The notes under the pieces are model-generated. The model was not told where the DNA came from, ran no database searches, and saw only the letters and a program-made list of their open reading frames with translations. Positions 54,130 through 64,000 of a stretch of 64,000 nucleotides of DNA are shown here, one piece after another (the stretch's first letter is position 1; each line of letters begins with the position of its first letter). The position numbers and the translations under genes were made by a program. Source of the DNA: Apoda limacodes (lineage: Eukaryota; Arthropoda; Insecta; Lepidoptera; Limacodidae); the NCBI GenBank assembly GCA_946406115.1, contig OX291540.1, positions 8,614,563 through 8,678,562 of the forward strand, in the 5' to 3' direction.

Positions 54130-54413
54130 AATACAATAGGATGTCCTTACTATTGTTTAATGTTACCCCTTAAATGTATTTTGGTTCTCATTAGGCTTAC
54201 TGATGGAAAGACATGTTGAAATTATAAAATTGCCGTTTTTGCCAATTGGATACAGAACCCTAAAAAGGGCAGTTATCGTTTTTAAAGATAGAGATATAGT
54301 AGGAAAGAGTACAGTTATTTATAAGGGTAACGTACCAAAGGGCGCCAACGGAGCCCTTATACTAAGCCTACACTGTCCGTCTGTCTGTCTGCCCGACCTG
54401 CCTGAATTTTTTA
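54130..54413 (+). repeat. Direct repeat B, copy 1, 284 bp (copy 2 at 55208-55491)
   Basis: Both copies run from AATACAATAGGATGTCC to CCTGAATTTTTTA over the same 284-base length with one difference noticed (TTTTGG versus TTTCGG). They contain 'GGTTCCGT'-family sequence (GGCGCCAACGGAGCCCTTAT, CTGTCTGTCTGCC). The apparent 111- and 75-codon frames starting MERHVEIIKLPFLPIGY are inside the repeat and are unlikely genes. Confidence 0.85.
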
Positions 54414-54550
54414 TGTGTGATGTGTGCATTAAATTTTTTTTTCTAAATTACAAAAACAAATTTCTATGGCTGTTGAGCATCGTGAAAAAAATTTATCAGA
54501 AACAATGGGTACATACATATGTAACAAATAAACGTTAACGCCTACAACTA
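54412..54550 (+). repeat. Direct repeat A, copy 2
   Basis: Partner of 53985-54125, starting at the end of repeat B copy 1, giving the order A-B-A'-unique-B'. Confidence 0.8.
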
Positions 54551-55207
54551 TGTACATGCAATTTTCACGGGACTTATGCTATGGGCAGCAACTAGTTAAA
54601 TTACAAAACTAATGTCTTACTTGGCATATGCAAACTAGTATTTCGTTTAAGAAATTACTGGTCATAAGTTAAAGTTACGGCCTAATAAAGCATTGTATTC
54701 TCGTGTAAGAACTTAAGAAAAGCTTTCAAGGCGTGACTAAAAAGCTATTGTTTCTAGGCGGTAGCGACGTTACGGTTTTTTGAGCCGCCAGTAATGAAAG
54801 TTCCGTATGTATACCTACACGTAAATTACATGTTTTTTTTTATAGTCATTTGTCCATACTTTGAAATCTATCTACATTCTATCTAAATTAATATTCGTTT
54901 ATGTGTTAAATTTTATATTAGTCTCGGCTACCGTTTTACCAGTATTTATGTTTAATGAAAACCGACCAAGTGTGCATTAGCGTTTCGAAGAATGAGATTG
55001 TGTAAGATGTTTGCAGATATCTGAAAAATGTGTGAGCTGATTTTGTTTAAAATTATATTCATAGCAAGTTTTTAATTATTATAATTTTTTACAGCAATTT
55101 ATAAGTTTGAAACTTAGAGGACCCCAAACAGGAGGAGCAATACAAACTTTTGAACTTTAGAACTCGTCAAATATATATCTGAGGAAAAAACTTAGAAACA
55201 AAAACCC

Positions 55208-55491
55208 AATACAATAGGATGTCCTTACTATTGTTTAATGTTACCCCTTAAATGTATTTCGGTTCTCATTAGGCTTACTGATGGAAAGACATGTTGAAAT
55301 TATAAAATTGCCGTTTTTGCCAATTGGATACAGAACCCTAAAAAGGGCAGTTATCGTTTTTAAAGATAGAGATATAGTAGGAAAGAGTACAGTTATTTAT
55401 AAGGGTAACGTACCAAAGGGCGCCAACGGAGCCCTTATACTAAGCCTACACTGTCCGTCTGTCTGTCTGCCCGACCTGCCTGAATTTTTTA
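55208..55491 (+). repeat. Direct repeat B, copy 2
   Basis: Offset from copy 1 by exactly 1078 bases; nearly identical, so the duplication is recent. Confidence 0.85.
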
Positions 55492-55780
55492 CAGAATATG
55501 TTGTGTAATGGCCGATTATCTAACATATGTTAAAAAGTAGACAAGTTTTTGCTTTATCGTAAAAACAGTAATAAATACAAGTTTAAATTTGCAGTGATTA
55601 TAGTGTGAGCTCAAAAAAATAACATTAAATAAGAAAAACAGGCCAAGTGTGAGACGGGCTCGGGCCATTAGCGTTTTAAATTAGCATATTAGCGCAATCT
55701 AGCAAAAACAGTCCACACTATTAATTGATTAGAATAATAAAATAAAATTGTTATACAATTGTGCATTACAAATGATATCC

Positions 55781-55848
55781 CACGTTGAGCAACGTCCAGC
55801 GTGGTTAGTCTTAGATGGGTGACCGCTCAGTGGCACTTTTTTTGTTGT
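55781..55848 (+). ncRNA. 5S rRNA-derived fragment (3' half)
   Basis: CACGTTGAGCAACGTCCAGC, GTGGTTAGTCTTAGATGGGT, GACCGCTCAGTGGCAC matches the 3' half of eukaryotic 5S rRNA (AAGTTAAGCAAC...GTGGTTAGTACTTGGATGGGTGACCGC), followed by a T8 run and TTGTTGTGT. The 5' half is absent. It is either a 5S pseudogene or the head of a 5S-derived SINE (SINE3-like); 'GGTTCCGT'-family sequence lies on both sides (55636-55665 inverted, 55866-55895). Confidence 0.7.
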
Positions 55849-55895
55849 GTTCGTAAATTATATGGTGGTAGGTTGGGAAATCACGGTGCGCGAGT

Positions 55896-57517
55896 CCTTG
55901 TTCAACTGAATAGTTTTATTATGTATGTCGACTGGACATTTTTTTTACATTTGACAGACATTGGTTTGTGACGTTAAAGTGTAAGTGTTGCCTGTGTAAT
56001 TTTATAAAGTGTGAGGTATATTAGTTAACCCTTTGAAATGCCTGCAGATAAGTTATTTGTCCTTTCCCTTATCCATGAGTACTATTCATACGTTTGTCTA
56101 CGATGATCATTGATCTACGAAGTTACATCGGTAGCGAAGTAACTCGGGGACGCTAGATTATTCAAATGCTTTTTATGTGAGGGGATGTGAGGACAGATCG
56201 TGGTCTTTACCCAAAGTGTTTAAAGGTAGACAGAAACTGTTGATGTTAATTATGAATATTGGAAATATTTGGATCATTTAGAAGAAAGGGTAGCTATATT
56301 ATGTACCAATATCATGTGCATATTAAAATGAAGGAACTAAAATAACCTAACTAGCGCCGCTATGAACTGTTTTTGATTTCTAATTAACTCAATTGAAAAT
56401 TGATAAATGCAATGATGCTATATTTATTGTCATTGTTAACTTTTGGTTAACACAAGTGGCATTTTGTTCACCGTCATACTGTATACTGTATACATTATGT
56501 ACATTATGCGCTTAATGTCAATAATCCGACTGAAAAGAATGAGACAAGAATTGTACAGTGTGTCAAAAATTTATGACTTTTTAACTTGGCTCGATTATGA
56601 CATTAAACGCATTAAAACGCCGATCTACGCCAATTTCTCAAAAAAGGTATATCTAACTTATTCTAGATTGAAGAAATAGCACTATATACAGAAGCTGGGG
56701 AAAGGCATAACCTAAAGAAAAAAATCAACAGAATTTTAAAAAAAACCCTTAACATTTAAAAAAATAATAATTAAAAAAGGCTCTAAAATAAGTTTACTTG
56801 TCGCAGATTTCGATATTTTGTATATTTTGTAACATATTATTTTTTTATTGTACTGAAAAGACATATTAAAGGAAAAATTTGAATAGAATTTTGACTTAGT
56901 GCCTAGTTCTCTACCTTGCTTATGTTCTTCAGTCTACGGGCAGCGCTTGTAACTAGGATTCGTGTCCCGGACGCTCCATTCTCTTTGCGATAAGAACAAA
57001 GCGCTTTTTTAAAATCTCGTGCCGTACTGTGACAGGACGACACTTTTAGTTTTTTTAGGACTTGTAGAATTCATACGTTGAATTATGTAAATTATGATTG
57101 TGAGAGGACACATTTGTTTTGAGATTATTTATATTTTTTAATAATTTATATTTTTAATAACTAGAATCGTTCCATTGCGTTTTCAGTGTCAGAGCGCTAT
57201 TTATTTGCCGACTACAAAGTAACTTCTTTACTTTACTTATAAGTTAATTTTGTAATTTTTCATGTCGAATGTACACAGCACGTAAGCAACGGCGATGAGA
57301 CTTTGGGTTTTAAGAAAGAATTTTTTTTTAATAATATAATGTAAGCGTTAGGTTATTTCTTTGGACCACATATTCGGTCTGCAAATAAATACATTAAAAA
57401 TAAATTTATAATTTAGCAAAAACTATATCCTATGTAATGTCGTCACATGTTTTGTTTTCGAAGATTCATAACATTTAAGGAGTCTTAACGAATATACAGT
57501 ATTTGTATTTATGTACG
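55896..57517. other. No gene recognised
   Basis: AT-rich. The frame 56443-56679 has a basic, partly hydrophobic composition without known motif. GC-richer patches at 56930-57000. Confidence 0.4.
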
Positions 57518-57600
57518 CTATGTGGCTCGTAAATAATGAATCAAGGGGCGTGGGTTCGATTCCCGCACAGGGCAAATATTTATGTCTAGAAGTTTTCTAT
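57518..57600 (+). mobile_element. tRNA-derived SINE fragment, second family
   Basis: GGGGCGTGGGTTCGATTCCC + GCACAGGGCAAATATTTATG contains a perfect B box (GGTTCGATTCC) and matches the 38146-38247 head on its 3' side. The A-box side is poorly preserved. Confidence 0.55.
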
Positions 57601-59104
57601 GTACATCATACGAGTATGTATCTGCATTAGGAGCACGTTAATAAGTAGATATTGTCTAATAAATATCACAGAAAAACTACAGTAACTTGTTCCTAAAATG
57701 TAAAATAAACTTGCTTTGTAAAACAACTATAATTACGCATACTACCCTTTATTACTTTAGTAGTAAATACTTGTTACGCAGTTTGTTCTAGCTCGCTACA
57801 CAATAGCCCTTCCAGACTGGCGCGACTGATCCTGCCTCGATCGCGTTTATCATGACCTTAACTTCCCCTTAGCTCTATGTCGACCCTTTTCCATTAAATC
57901 TGCTTTTAATATACAAAATTTAAATTGAGACTTTCTGGTGTGTCAGTAAGGTTCTATTTTGTGTGTAACTTTAAAGCAATCATGGGCTAAAAAATACAGC
58001 AAAGTAAATTGGTCTTTAATGTTATGTCATTTAAGGTGCCTTTTTATTTGTTTTTGGACGTATTGTGAAAAATTGCCTAAGGCGCGCCCTGCAGCCACGC
58101 ACTGGGCGCTAGTTACGAGACGCCGAGGGACCGCTTTATGAAGGTAGAATGCTTTCAACACTTCCTCGCTGAGTTAGCATTATTTGTTTCGTTAAAATTT
58201 AAAGTGTTTTCAATGTAAGTATGCTTAAGATTTGAGATTGCCTTTGAATTGAATTTGTAGGCTAGGAACCTCATTATTTTTATACGGTTGTACCAGTGTT
58301 TTAAGACATTCAATTACATTCTTGTAAAAGCATTTTTGTCTACAGTGATATTACATCAAATTACCTAAAGTTACGTATTGATTTCTAAATGTAATATAAC
58401 TTACCGCCAGCGAACCATAAAGATGCGTGCGCAAAACATAATCGAAGGAACCTAGCTCTTCAGTTCACTTTATCCCATTAAGTTAGGTTTGCACAAAATT
58501 TTCGTGTTCGGAAGCCAACAAATTTAATAATACATATTAGAGAAAACGTTTAGTAAGTATCTACTAACTTCAAATGCATTTTTAAAGTGCCATTGCATTC
58601 AAATGCATATTTAAAGTGTGCGGAAGAAATTTGCCTTCATTTTAAAACTCAAACATATGACGACAAGCAATGCTACAAGTTCTAGACAAATGCATTAATA
58701 GATAAGCATGGCGAAAACTTTTGAATTGCCGCTTGTAAAATTAGAGTACCTAACAGGAAAAAAAGATTTCTAAAATAGCTCCTTAACTCCTAAACCCTTT
58801 GATCCTCAGCTAAGTTGAACGGCGTGTTAACATCGGTTATTAAACACCCGTAAAGGGGTTATGGGTATCCGTTTTACGCAACTGAGTGTAAAATAGGAAA
58901 GCACTTTTATTTTCTCTGGATATAAAAATTGACAGAGCGAAATGACTAAGCTTTTATCTAAAACACTGCGGATTTTATTAATTTTTGATTTATACTGTAA
59001 CAAAAAGTCTGTGTTTTTGATTTTGGTAATGCACAAAAGTTTATAGGAGTGCAAAATATTGGAAGATACTATAAGTTACTCTGACGTTGAAAAACCGAAT
59101 CGGG
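57601..59104. other. No gene recognised
   Basis: A GC-richer patch at 58075-58140 and a short direct repeat at 58570-58620 (CAAATGCATTTTTAAAGTG / CAAATGCATATTTAAAGTG). No coding motif. Confidence 0.4.
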
Positions 59105-59190
59105 GTGTTTCATGATGGTGGTGATATGTTGAGTTGCTGACTCGGAGTTCCTTCTTAGGTCTAATTCCCGGTAGTTAGGTTTTTTTTTTT
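59105..59190 (+). repeat. tRNA-like SINE head, decayed
   Basis: GATATGTTGAGTTGCTGACT + CGGAGTTCC, then GGTCTAATTCCCGG and T12. The second block is one or two changes from a B box. Very short and degenerate. Confidence 0.35.
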
Positions 59191-60019
59191 TGAATCGAGT
59201 AACAAAAAGGTAGGTACTATTTGTAAAGATCGTATTATGATTGTATTGTATTATGAAATTGTTGTCTCAAGTCAGGTTCGTGCTCGGAAAACAGCGATAG
59301 CTTTAACCCCTATTACTTTAGGACAGAATACCATCTGTAATAATGTTTGCCGCACTATTGACGTTGGTAATATCTCTGACCACCCAGTCACTATAAGTAT
59401 TATAAATTATTATAAATGTATTGCAATGTTATTTTTTATATTTAAAATTTTTAATTATGATCTAAAGAAGGTGGGTAATAATGTGCCACCCGGGCAATTA
59501 ATTAGTCATACATGATCATATCTTAACATATGTTATACCAATTGATATTGTTAGATTACATTTATCGCTTCTTCCGTCCGATTATATTGTGAACAGGCAT
59601 TTGTAAAGTACCTACGTAAACAACTTATCACCTTAAATTTAAATCATATAATAGCACTTTTTGATATAAATATTTGAGTGAGTCTATAAATGCTTTATTT
59701 AATAAAATCAAAATGCAGATTGCACTTATTCCCACTAAAAATTGCAGATTTTAAATAGAAGAATGGCCTCATTTCCTTTCATTATGAAAAGTTAATGCAC
59801 TTTTTCCGTTTGAAGTTCATTAGTAGTGCTTGGTGAACCGAGAATTTTTCTTTTTTCAGTTTTCGCTTCCGGACTGATTCCTTCTTTTCATTCTTTGCGG
59901 TTTTTACTCCAGTATAAGTAAAAAAACGTTAAATTATAAAAAAAATATACATTTTTCTGAAGTTTTTTTTTAACGACAGTGTTATATTAGCGATATAGCA
60001 TAGGAAATATCTTGTTTTT
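59191..60019. other. No gene recognised
   Basis: The 92-codon frame at 59237-59515 has no recognisable motif. Confidence 0.35.
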
Positions 60020-60240
60020 ATACCACTTAAGCAAACAAGCTAATGGTCTAATTTAAGCGGTCACCGCAGCCTATGGACGCTTGCAACGGACCAGGAGCAT
60101 TGCTCGGACGTTGCCTACTCTGAAAATCACTTTTTTCCGAAAATACTGTAGTTCTTGGCAGGGAACTCATTCCACAATCTATGCGTTATGGGAAAAAGTT
60201 CCCCTGAAATTGCACTGTGCGTGGAAAGGATTACATGCCG
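60020..60240 (+). repeat. 'GCCTGATGGTAAGC' family copy, diverged
   Basis: ACCACTTAAGCAAACAAGCT, TTAAGCGGTCACCGCAGCCT, ATGGACGCTTGCAAC, GACGTTGCCTACTCT, GGCAGGGAACTCATTCCACA in family order. The frame at 60081-60266 is incidental. Confidence 0.65.
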
Positions 60241-60862
60241 ATGGTGAATGGCGGGCAGTAATGTAGCATTAGTGCTGCAACGATGGGCTCACCACTTGTC
60301 ACGCAAGACTAAAGTGGTTTGTAAAAAGAGGCTGTTTCCCACATTATAATGTAATTGTGTTTCCAGCCACTGCAATGGTTAACCCCTTCGGGCAATATAA
60401 ATAGTGACTTTACACATACATTTTACATAAGATATATTATGAAAAGCTTTTACATTTGGAGAACATGTACTGGCAACATTTTTTATAATGCATTGTCTTA
60501 AATCGAAGGTGCTAACATTGCAACATAATCCGATTACAACCTGTTGTTCAAAAGTGAGTTAAAAAATACGGACAAACAACTACTTTTAAAGCTTTAAAAG
60601 CTCTAAAAGTGACTCTTACTCCAACACCTGTGCAGTTGTCTTAATCGTATATTGCATTCGGTTTGTCGATTGTAATAGAAGTCAGTACAATAATTATAAA
60701 AACTAGCTATTCGTGTCTGGCTTTACCTGGTTATTGGGATTTTCATAATTTCAATACTATTCAAAAGATCCTGTCCTCACAATTAGGAACGCAACAAAAA
60801 AAACTGGCCTTAATAAACTGGAAATGCGGAAATTGTTTTTACTCATATAGATACAAAGATAA
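60241..60862. other. No gene recognised
   Basis: AT-rich. The 77-codon frame at 60663-60896 ends in the foldback repeat. Confidence 0.35.
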
Positions 60863-61325
60863 ACTACTTTTTAACAAAAACATAAACCGACTTTAAATTC
60901 ACTAAAAAGTAAAAAATAAAAGTCTTAAGCAGAGTTATTTACAGAGCATTCAGCTACATATCGATTGCCACTGCTTCTAAAGCAGACTTATTAACAGAAC
61001 AATTAGCTACCTACATGTTTTATTTCCATTAAAATAGATTGCTGAAAATAAGGACAAGTAAAGATAGGTAAAAACGTAAAGTTGGCATCCGATATTAATA
61101 CAAAGAAACTATAGCTAAATCAGTATGTCTGCTTTAGGGGCAGTGGCAATCGACTTCAAGGCGTATAAAAAATGTAGCTCAATGTTCTGTCAATAAGTCT
61201 GCTTTAGGGGTTTATTTTTTATTAGTAGATTTAAAGTTAGTTTATATTTTTGTTAAAAAATAGTTATTTTTTATTAGTGGATTTGAAGTCAGTTTATGAT
61301 TTTGTTAAAAAATAGTTATTTTTTA
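60863..61325. mobile_element. Foldback repeat, about 460 bp
   Basis: The left arm (60863-61015) reads TTAACAAAAACATAAACCGA, then CTACATATCGATTGCCACTG, CTTCTAAAGCAGACTTATTA. The right arm (61120-61265) inverted reads CTAAAGCAGACTTATTGACA, GTCGATTGCCACTGCCCC, and AAAGTTAGTTTATATTTTTG outside. The right side also holds two tandem 52-bp units (61221-61272 and 61273-61324). No target duplication was resolved. Confidence 0.6.
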
Positions 61326-61589
61326 GTTAGTTAGTTGCTCTATCAAACAAATTTTATTTAACAGTTGATCCTTAAAGTCAATATTAAAGAACCATAAACC
61401 AAAAATTTGTCAAGCGGACGAATGACAAGAAATAATGAATTGAAACCTGCAAGGGTTCGGTTTTTACAACATTTCTTCGGATTCCTATTAACAAATGATT
61501 GAAATTACATGACGAAACTAAAAGCGTTAAAATTACTATTTAATATTTGTATATACATACTTAACGCTTAAGGACCGACACACAGGTAT

Positions 61590-61770
61590 GACGAAACTGT
61601 ATAATGGCTACCGTTTTTTATCCTAAAATTCGCAAATGGAAGCGGATGGACATGACGAAATCCGTTTTTGCCATGTGACATCGCGGACCCTTATATTTGA
61701 CAAACAGATGGACGCACGGATATAGATTAATTACATAATATTCCGTTTTACCGACGGAACTCTAAAAATG
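61590..61770 (-). repeat. 'GGTTCCGT' family copy
   Basis: The minus strand has TTTAGAGTTCCGTCGGTAAA + ACGGAA, CCGTGCGTCCATCTGTTTG and GGCAAAAACGGATTTCG in the family order, diverged. Confidence 0.5.
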
Positions 61771-62149
61771 AAAACGTCAAGAAAAAAATCCTGGGAATGT
61801 ACATATATTGCATAAATTCTCAAAATGGTCATCGAATTTGTTAGGGCTACCGTGCAGTTCAGTAAAATAATGTGCGTTTTTTTTTAAAAAAAATTGTAAG
61901 ATGTGGATGACACGACAAAATTGCGCGTATTGCGAGATAGAATCGCATGCGGATTTGGTTTGCTACAGATTTGTTGTGGTTTATTTCTGTATGGAATTTT
62001 TGCACACTTGACACTTAAATATAGTAAACCCAACGAACTACGCAAAAATATTCGCAGATCGCCGCAATAGTGCTCAAAAGCGGTGAACAAATGTCACTAC
62101 ACGTATTTCTGTGATTTGCTACAGACTTGTTGCGGTTTGTTGGGGGCCG
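61771..62149. other. No gene recognised
   Basis: Two short similar segments, TTTGCTACAGATTTGTTGTG + GTTT (61959) and TTTGCTACAGACTTGTTGCG + GTTT (62115), repeat at 156 bases. Minus frames here have no motif. Confidence 0.4.
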
Positions 62150-62235
62150 TGCATTAATCACGTGAGGCTCGAAAGAAAAATCACGAAATATCACAAGGGG
62201 GGAGGGGGGGTGTAGTAAGGTATCACGTGTATTTA
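62150..62235 (+). repeat. 'GGGGCCGTCCATTAATCACGTG' dispersed repeat, short copy
   Basis: GGGGGCCGTGCATTAATCAC + GTGAGG, AAAAATCACGAAATATCACA, then a G-rich run and TATCACGTG. The longer inverted copy is at 63840-64000. Confidence 0.55.
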
Positions 62236-62587
62236 TTTTTTCGTCAAACGCGCGATTTCTAAACCGAGAAGCGGCGTGTAGTGTGACCTTAAGGCTGCGC
62301 CCTACTTGAATGTGCAGTTTTTTGCTCGTTTTTAAAATCGATTTCACTGCGCTATTACAAGTTTCAGACTGGAAAAAAATAATATAGCTTTCTACATTCT
62401 TTAACTAGCAAATTACTTGTATTTGTTTTAAGATATCTGTTAAACCATCGCTTTAAAAAATAACGGCTAAATCTCTCGTTTTTCTATTTTTAATTTATAA
62501 CTTCATTTCTTATTAACTAGTAGCGGAAACATAATTTATTTCATGAAATATTAAATAACTATAAAGCAAGAAAATTACTGTAATAGA
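62236..62587. other. No gene recognised
   Basis: AT-rich. Confidence 0.4.
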
Positions 62588-62700
62588 ATTTTTATATCTT
62601 ATGTGATGTAAGTGTAATAAATTATTTTCCACTTTTTACGCTAAGCTGTACGCCTATCCTATCTATAAAAATTTTTTGATACAAAAAATTAGCTCTATCG
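62588..62700 (+). repeat. Partner of the repeat inserted in polB
   Basis: GAATTTTTATATCTTATGTG, TTTTTACGCTAAGCTGTACG, CCTATCCTATCTATA and TTAGCTCTAT correspond to 44587-44695. It is here outside any polymerase sequence, which shows it is an independent repeat. Confidence 0.65.
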
Positions 62701-62965
62701 GAGCTTAACATTGTCGATTTCAGCTTAACGCTCATAAAGCAAATGTATATACGCGTTGGGGCCCTCTTAACTCGTCGTTGCAACGAACGAAGTCCCTGCG
62801 CGCCGCGACGACTGCCGGGCTCGGCTTGCCCCAGTCGCTAGTTATTCTATATAGCTATATACGATCGATCGAGAGATATTCTCTGCGTAGAGCGCGAAAA
62901 TGATGACGCCGAGTGGTTTGATGAAACCGACGTTGATCTTCAACAAAGCAACCAACAACAACTAA

Positions 62966-63633
62966 GGGTCGGCTCATACCGAGACGCGACGTGAGCGGCT
63001 TGAAGATGTTGGGGGATCATGTCACTACGAGCCACAAGACTTTTTCCTGGACAATGCAGTTGGCTGTTGCAGCCTTTGCTGCTTCACCGGGCTTTTGGGG
63101 CGAGACTCTCAAGGAGTCTCAGCCCATATAGCACCCAACGCTCAAGAGCTCCTCGCGGGGGGAGCCACGGCTTAGGTTGTCGCCTTCGGGGGCGTCCCTT
63201 CGACCAGTGTTAGCCTCGAACCCGAAGGTGAGTCAGCGCCAGGAGAGGAGATCCCCGTTACGCGGTTGCGGATGCGATTGAGTAGGGTCAAGAAACGCCC
63301 CGGCACTCTTTGATACCTCGTTTATCCTTGCGGTCGCCGAAGAATCCGGGGACGTCGGCGTCATGTTAGGGGGGAGGCCCTATTTGGGGAGGTCGTTAAC
63401 TAATCTCACTTTTCGGATAGCGGAGTCGTCATCTGGGGCTGTTAGTACGTGCCGAAGACGCCTAACAATAGTTTTACGACCGTGTCGAGGTCGGTCGGGG
63501 GGATGATAAGTTGTGGATTGTGGATTACATAATTAATCAATTCGGGTGATTTTGTGTACGTTCGAAAAAGCGGACAGCCAGGTCTTTGTAATATTGACCA
63601 CGAGACGCGGCGCGTCTCAGTATGAGCCGACCC
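62966..63633. mobile_element. Harbinger/PIF-like non-autonomous element, 668 bp
   Basis: The TIRs GGGTCGGCTCATACCGAGAC (left) and GGGTCGGCTCATACTGAGAC (inverted right) continue as GCGaCG/GCGcCG. They are flanked by TAA on both sides (62963-62965, 63634-63636). A 3-bp TWA duplication with GG-starting TIRs is the mark of PIF/Harbinger. It is GC-rich compared with its flanks and has no transposase. It contains the 130-base repeat also seen at 41641-41770. The 64-codon frame 63019-63213 lies across that repeat. Confidence 0.65.
63054..63183 (+). repeat. GC-rich repeat shared with 41641-41770
   Basis: Same 130-base length as the minus-strand partner. At 41641 there are no Harbinger-like ends nearby, so the repeat exists independently or that copy is truncated. 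Confidence 0.75.
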
Positions 63634-63839
63634 TAACTTGCAAGATGCTTTTGCAGTTGTTAGTGTTGAAGAAAATCGTGTTAATCCGTGGTCGGAGACA
63701 ATGTACATTAAATATGTTTATGTACTAGTACAATATATGTTTTTCGCATGATTACACCATTCCTTTAATATTATCACCTGCATCCTTTCTGTCTAGACAT
63801 TTTAATCATCCTTAATTTTCTTGAATAAAATTAGATTAT
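63634..63839. other. No gene recognised
   Basis: AT-rich. Confidence 0.4.
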
Positions 63840-64000
63840 AATTTTCTAGTAATTATACTCTAGGTACTAAAAAATACACGTGATCTTGGGTGGGGGAGGG
63901 GGGGTTACTCTTAAACCTCACCACGTATCACCAAGGGGGAGGGGAGGTTAAAAAATGCTAAAAAAAAATCACGTGATTAATGGACGGCCCCTTGCTGCGC
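63840..64000 (-). repeat. 'GGGGCCGTCCATTAATCACGTG' dispersed repeat, runs to window edge
   Basis: The minus strand reads GGGGCCGTCCATTAATCACG + TGATTTTTTTT, TAACCTCCCCTCCCCC, TGGTGATACGTGGTGAGG, a C-rich run, and CACGTGTATTTTTTAGTACC. This repeat order is common in insects. Its class is unknown to me. Confidence 0.6.

Noticed and set aside
54203..54538. 111-codon ORF starting MERHVEIIKLPFLPIGY
   Set aside because: It lies across direct repeats B and A; the same start recurs at 55281 because the DNA is duplicated. Contains 'GGTTCCGT'-family sequence.

Overview
The window looks like a piece of a lepidopteran (moth or butterfly) nuclear genome. It is AT-rich and eukaryotic, and almost all of its recognisable content is old transposable-element sequence of kinds common in Lepidoptera: RTE-type LINE 3' ends, CR1/jockey-like LINE pieces, tRNA-derived SINEs, hAT and Harbinger-like non-autonomous elements, and short dispersed families (a 'GGTTCCGT' family and a 'GCCTGATGGTAAGC' family) in many decayed copies. 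I found no operon-like organisation, no intact tRNA or rRNA gene and no CRISPR array.

Host-gene content is thin. The best candidate is a C-terminal RING-finger exon at 4301-4839 (+) with a good splice acceptor and a possible phase-compatible upstream exon ending at 2774. Its RING has Asn where the metal-binding His is expected. Weaker candidates are a possible terminal coding exon (7663-7825, +), a TATA/CCAAT/heat-shock-element-like promoter on the minus strand near 1.9-2.0 kb, a TATA-less promoter plus 5'UTR exon with splice donor at 12552-12808, and a TATA+Inr promoter plus short first exon at 36280-36378. Large intervening tracts (for example 21.2-24.3, 27.3-30.3 and 31.0-35.0 kb) show nothing I can name and may be intron or intergenic DNA.

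The most striking object is at 41853-48833: a 7.0 kb insertion bounded by an exact 6-bp target duplication (TACGTG) and starting 5'-AG. It consists of two nearly identical 3.2 kb inverted arms around a 539-bp spacer. The left arm and spacer carry a decayed protein-primed family B DNA polymerase of Polinton/Maverick (adintovirus-like) type. The right arm is an inverted copy of everything up to polymerase motif B. Tandem GC-rich repeats sit at the outer ends. It reads as a snap-back (fold-back) derivative of a Polinton that was then integrated or mobilised as a unit. The polymerase is dead: exonuclease acidic residues are substituted, palm motif A is replaced by a small repeat, and the motif C Asp-Thr-Asp-Ser is missing.

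Other well-supported mobile elements are a 1.49 kb hAT-like element (24315-25805) inserted in a SINE with an exact 8-bp duplication, a 304-bp hAT MITE (8571-8874) with an exact 8-bp duplication, a 668-bp Harbinger-like element (62966-63633) with TAA duplication, a full SINE (26052-26339) with a 14-bp duplication, a 5S rRNA-derived fragment (55781-55848) and a foldback repeat (60863-61320). All identities are from reading by eye; no alignment or database search was run.
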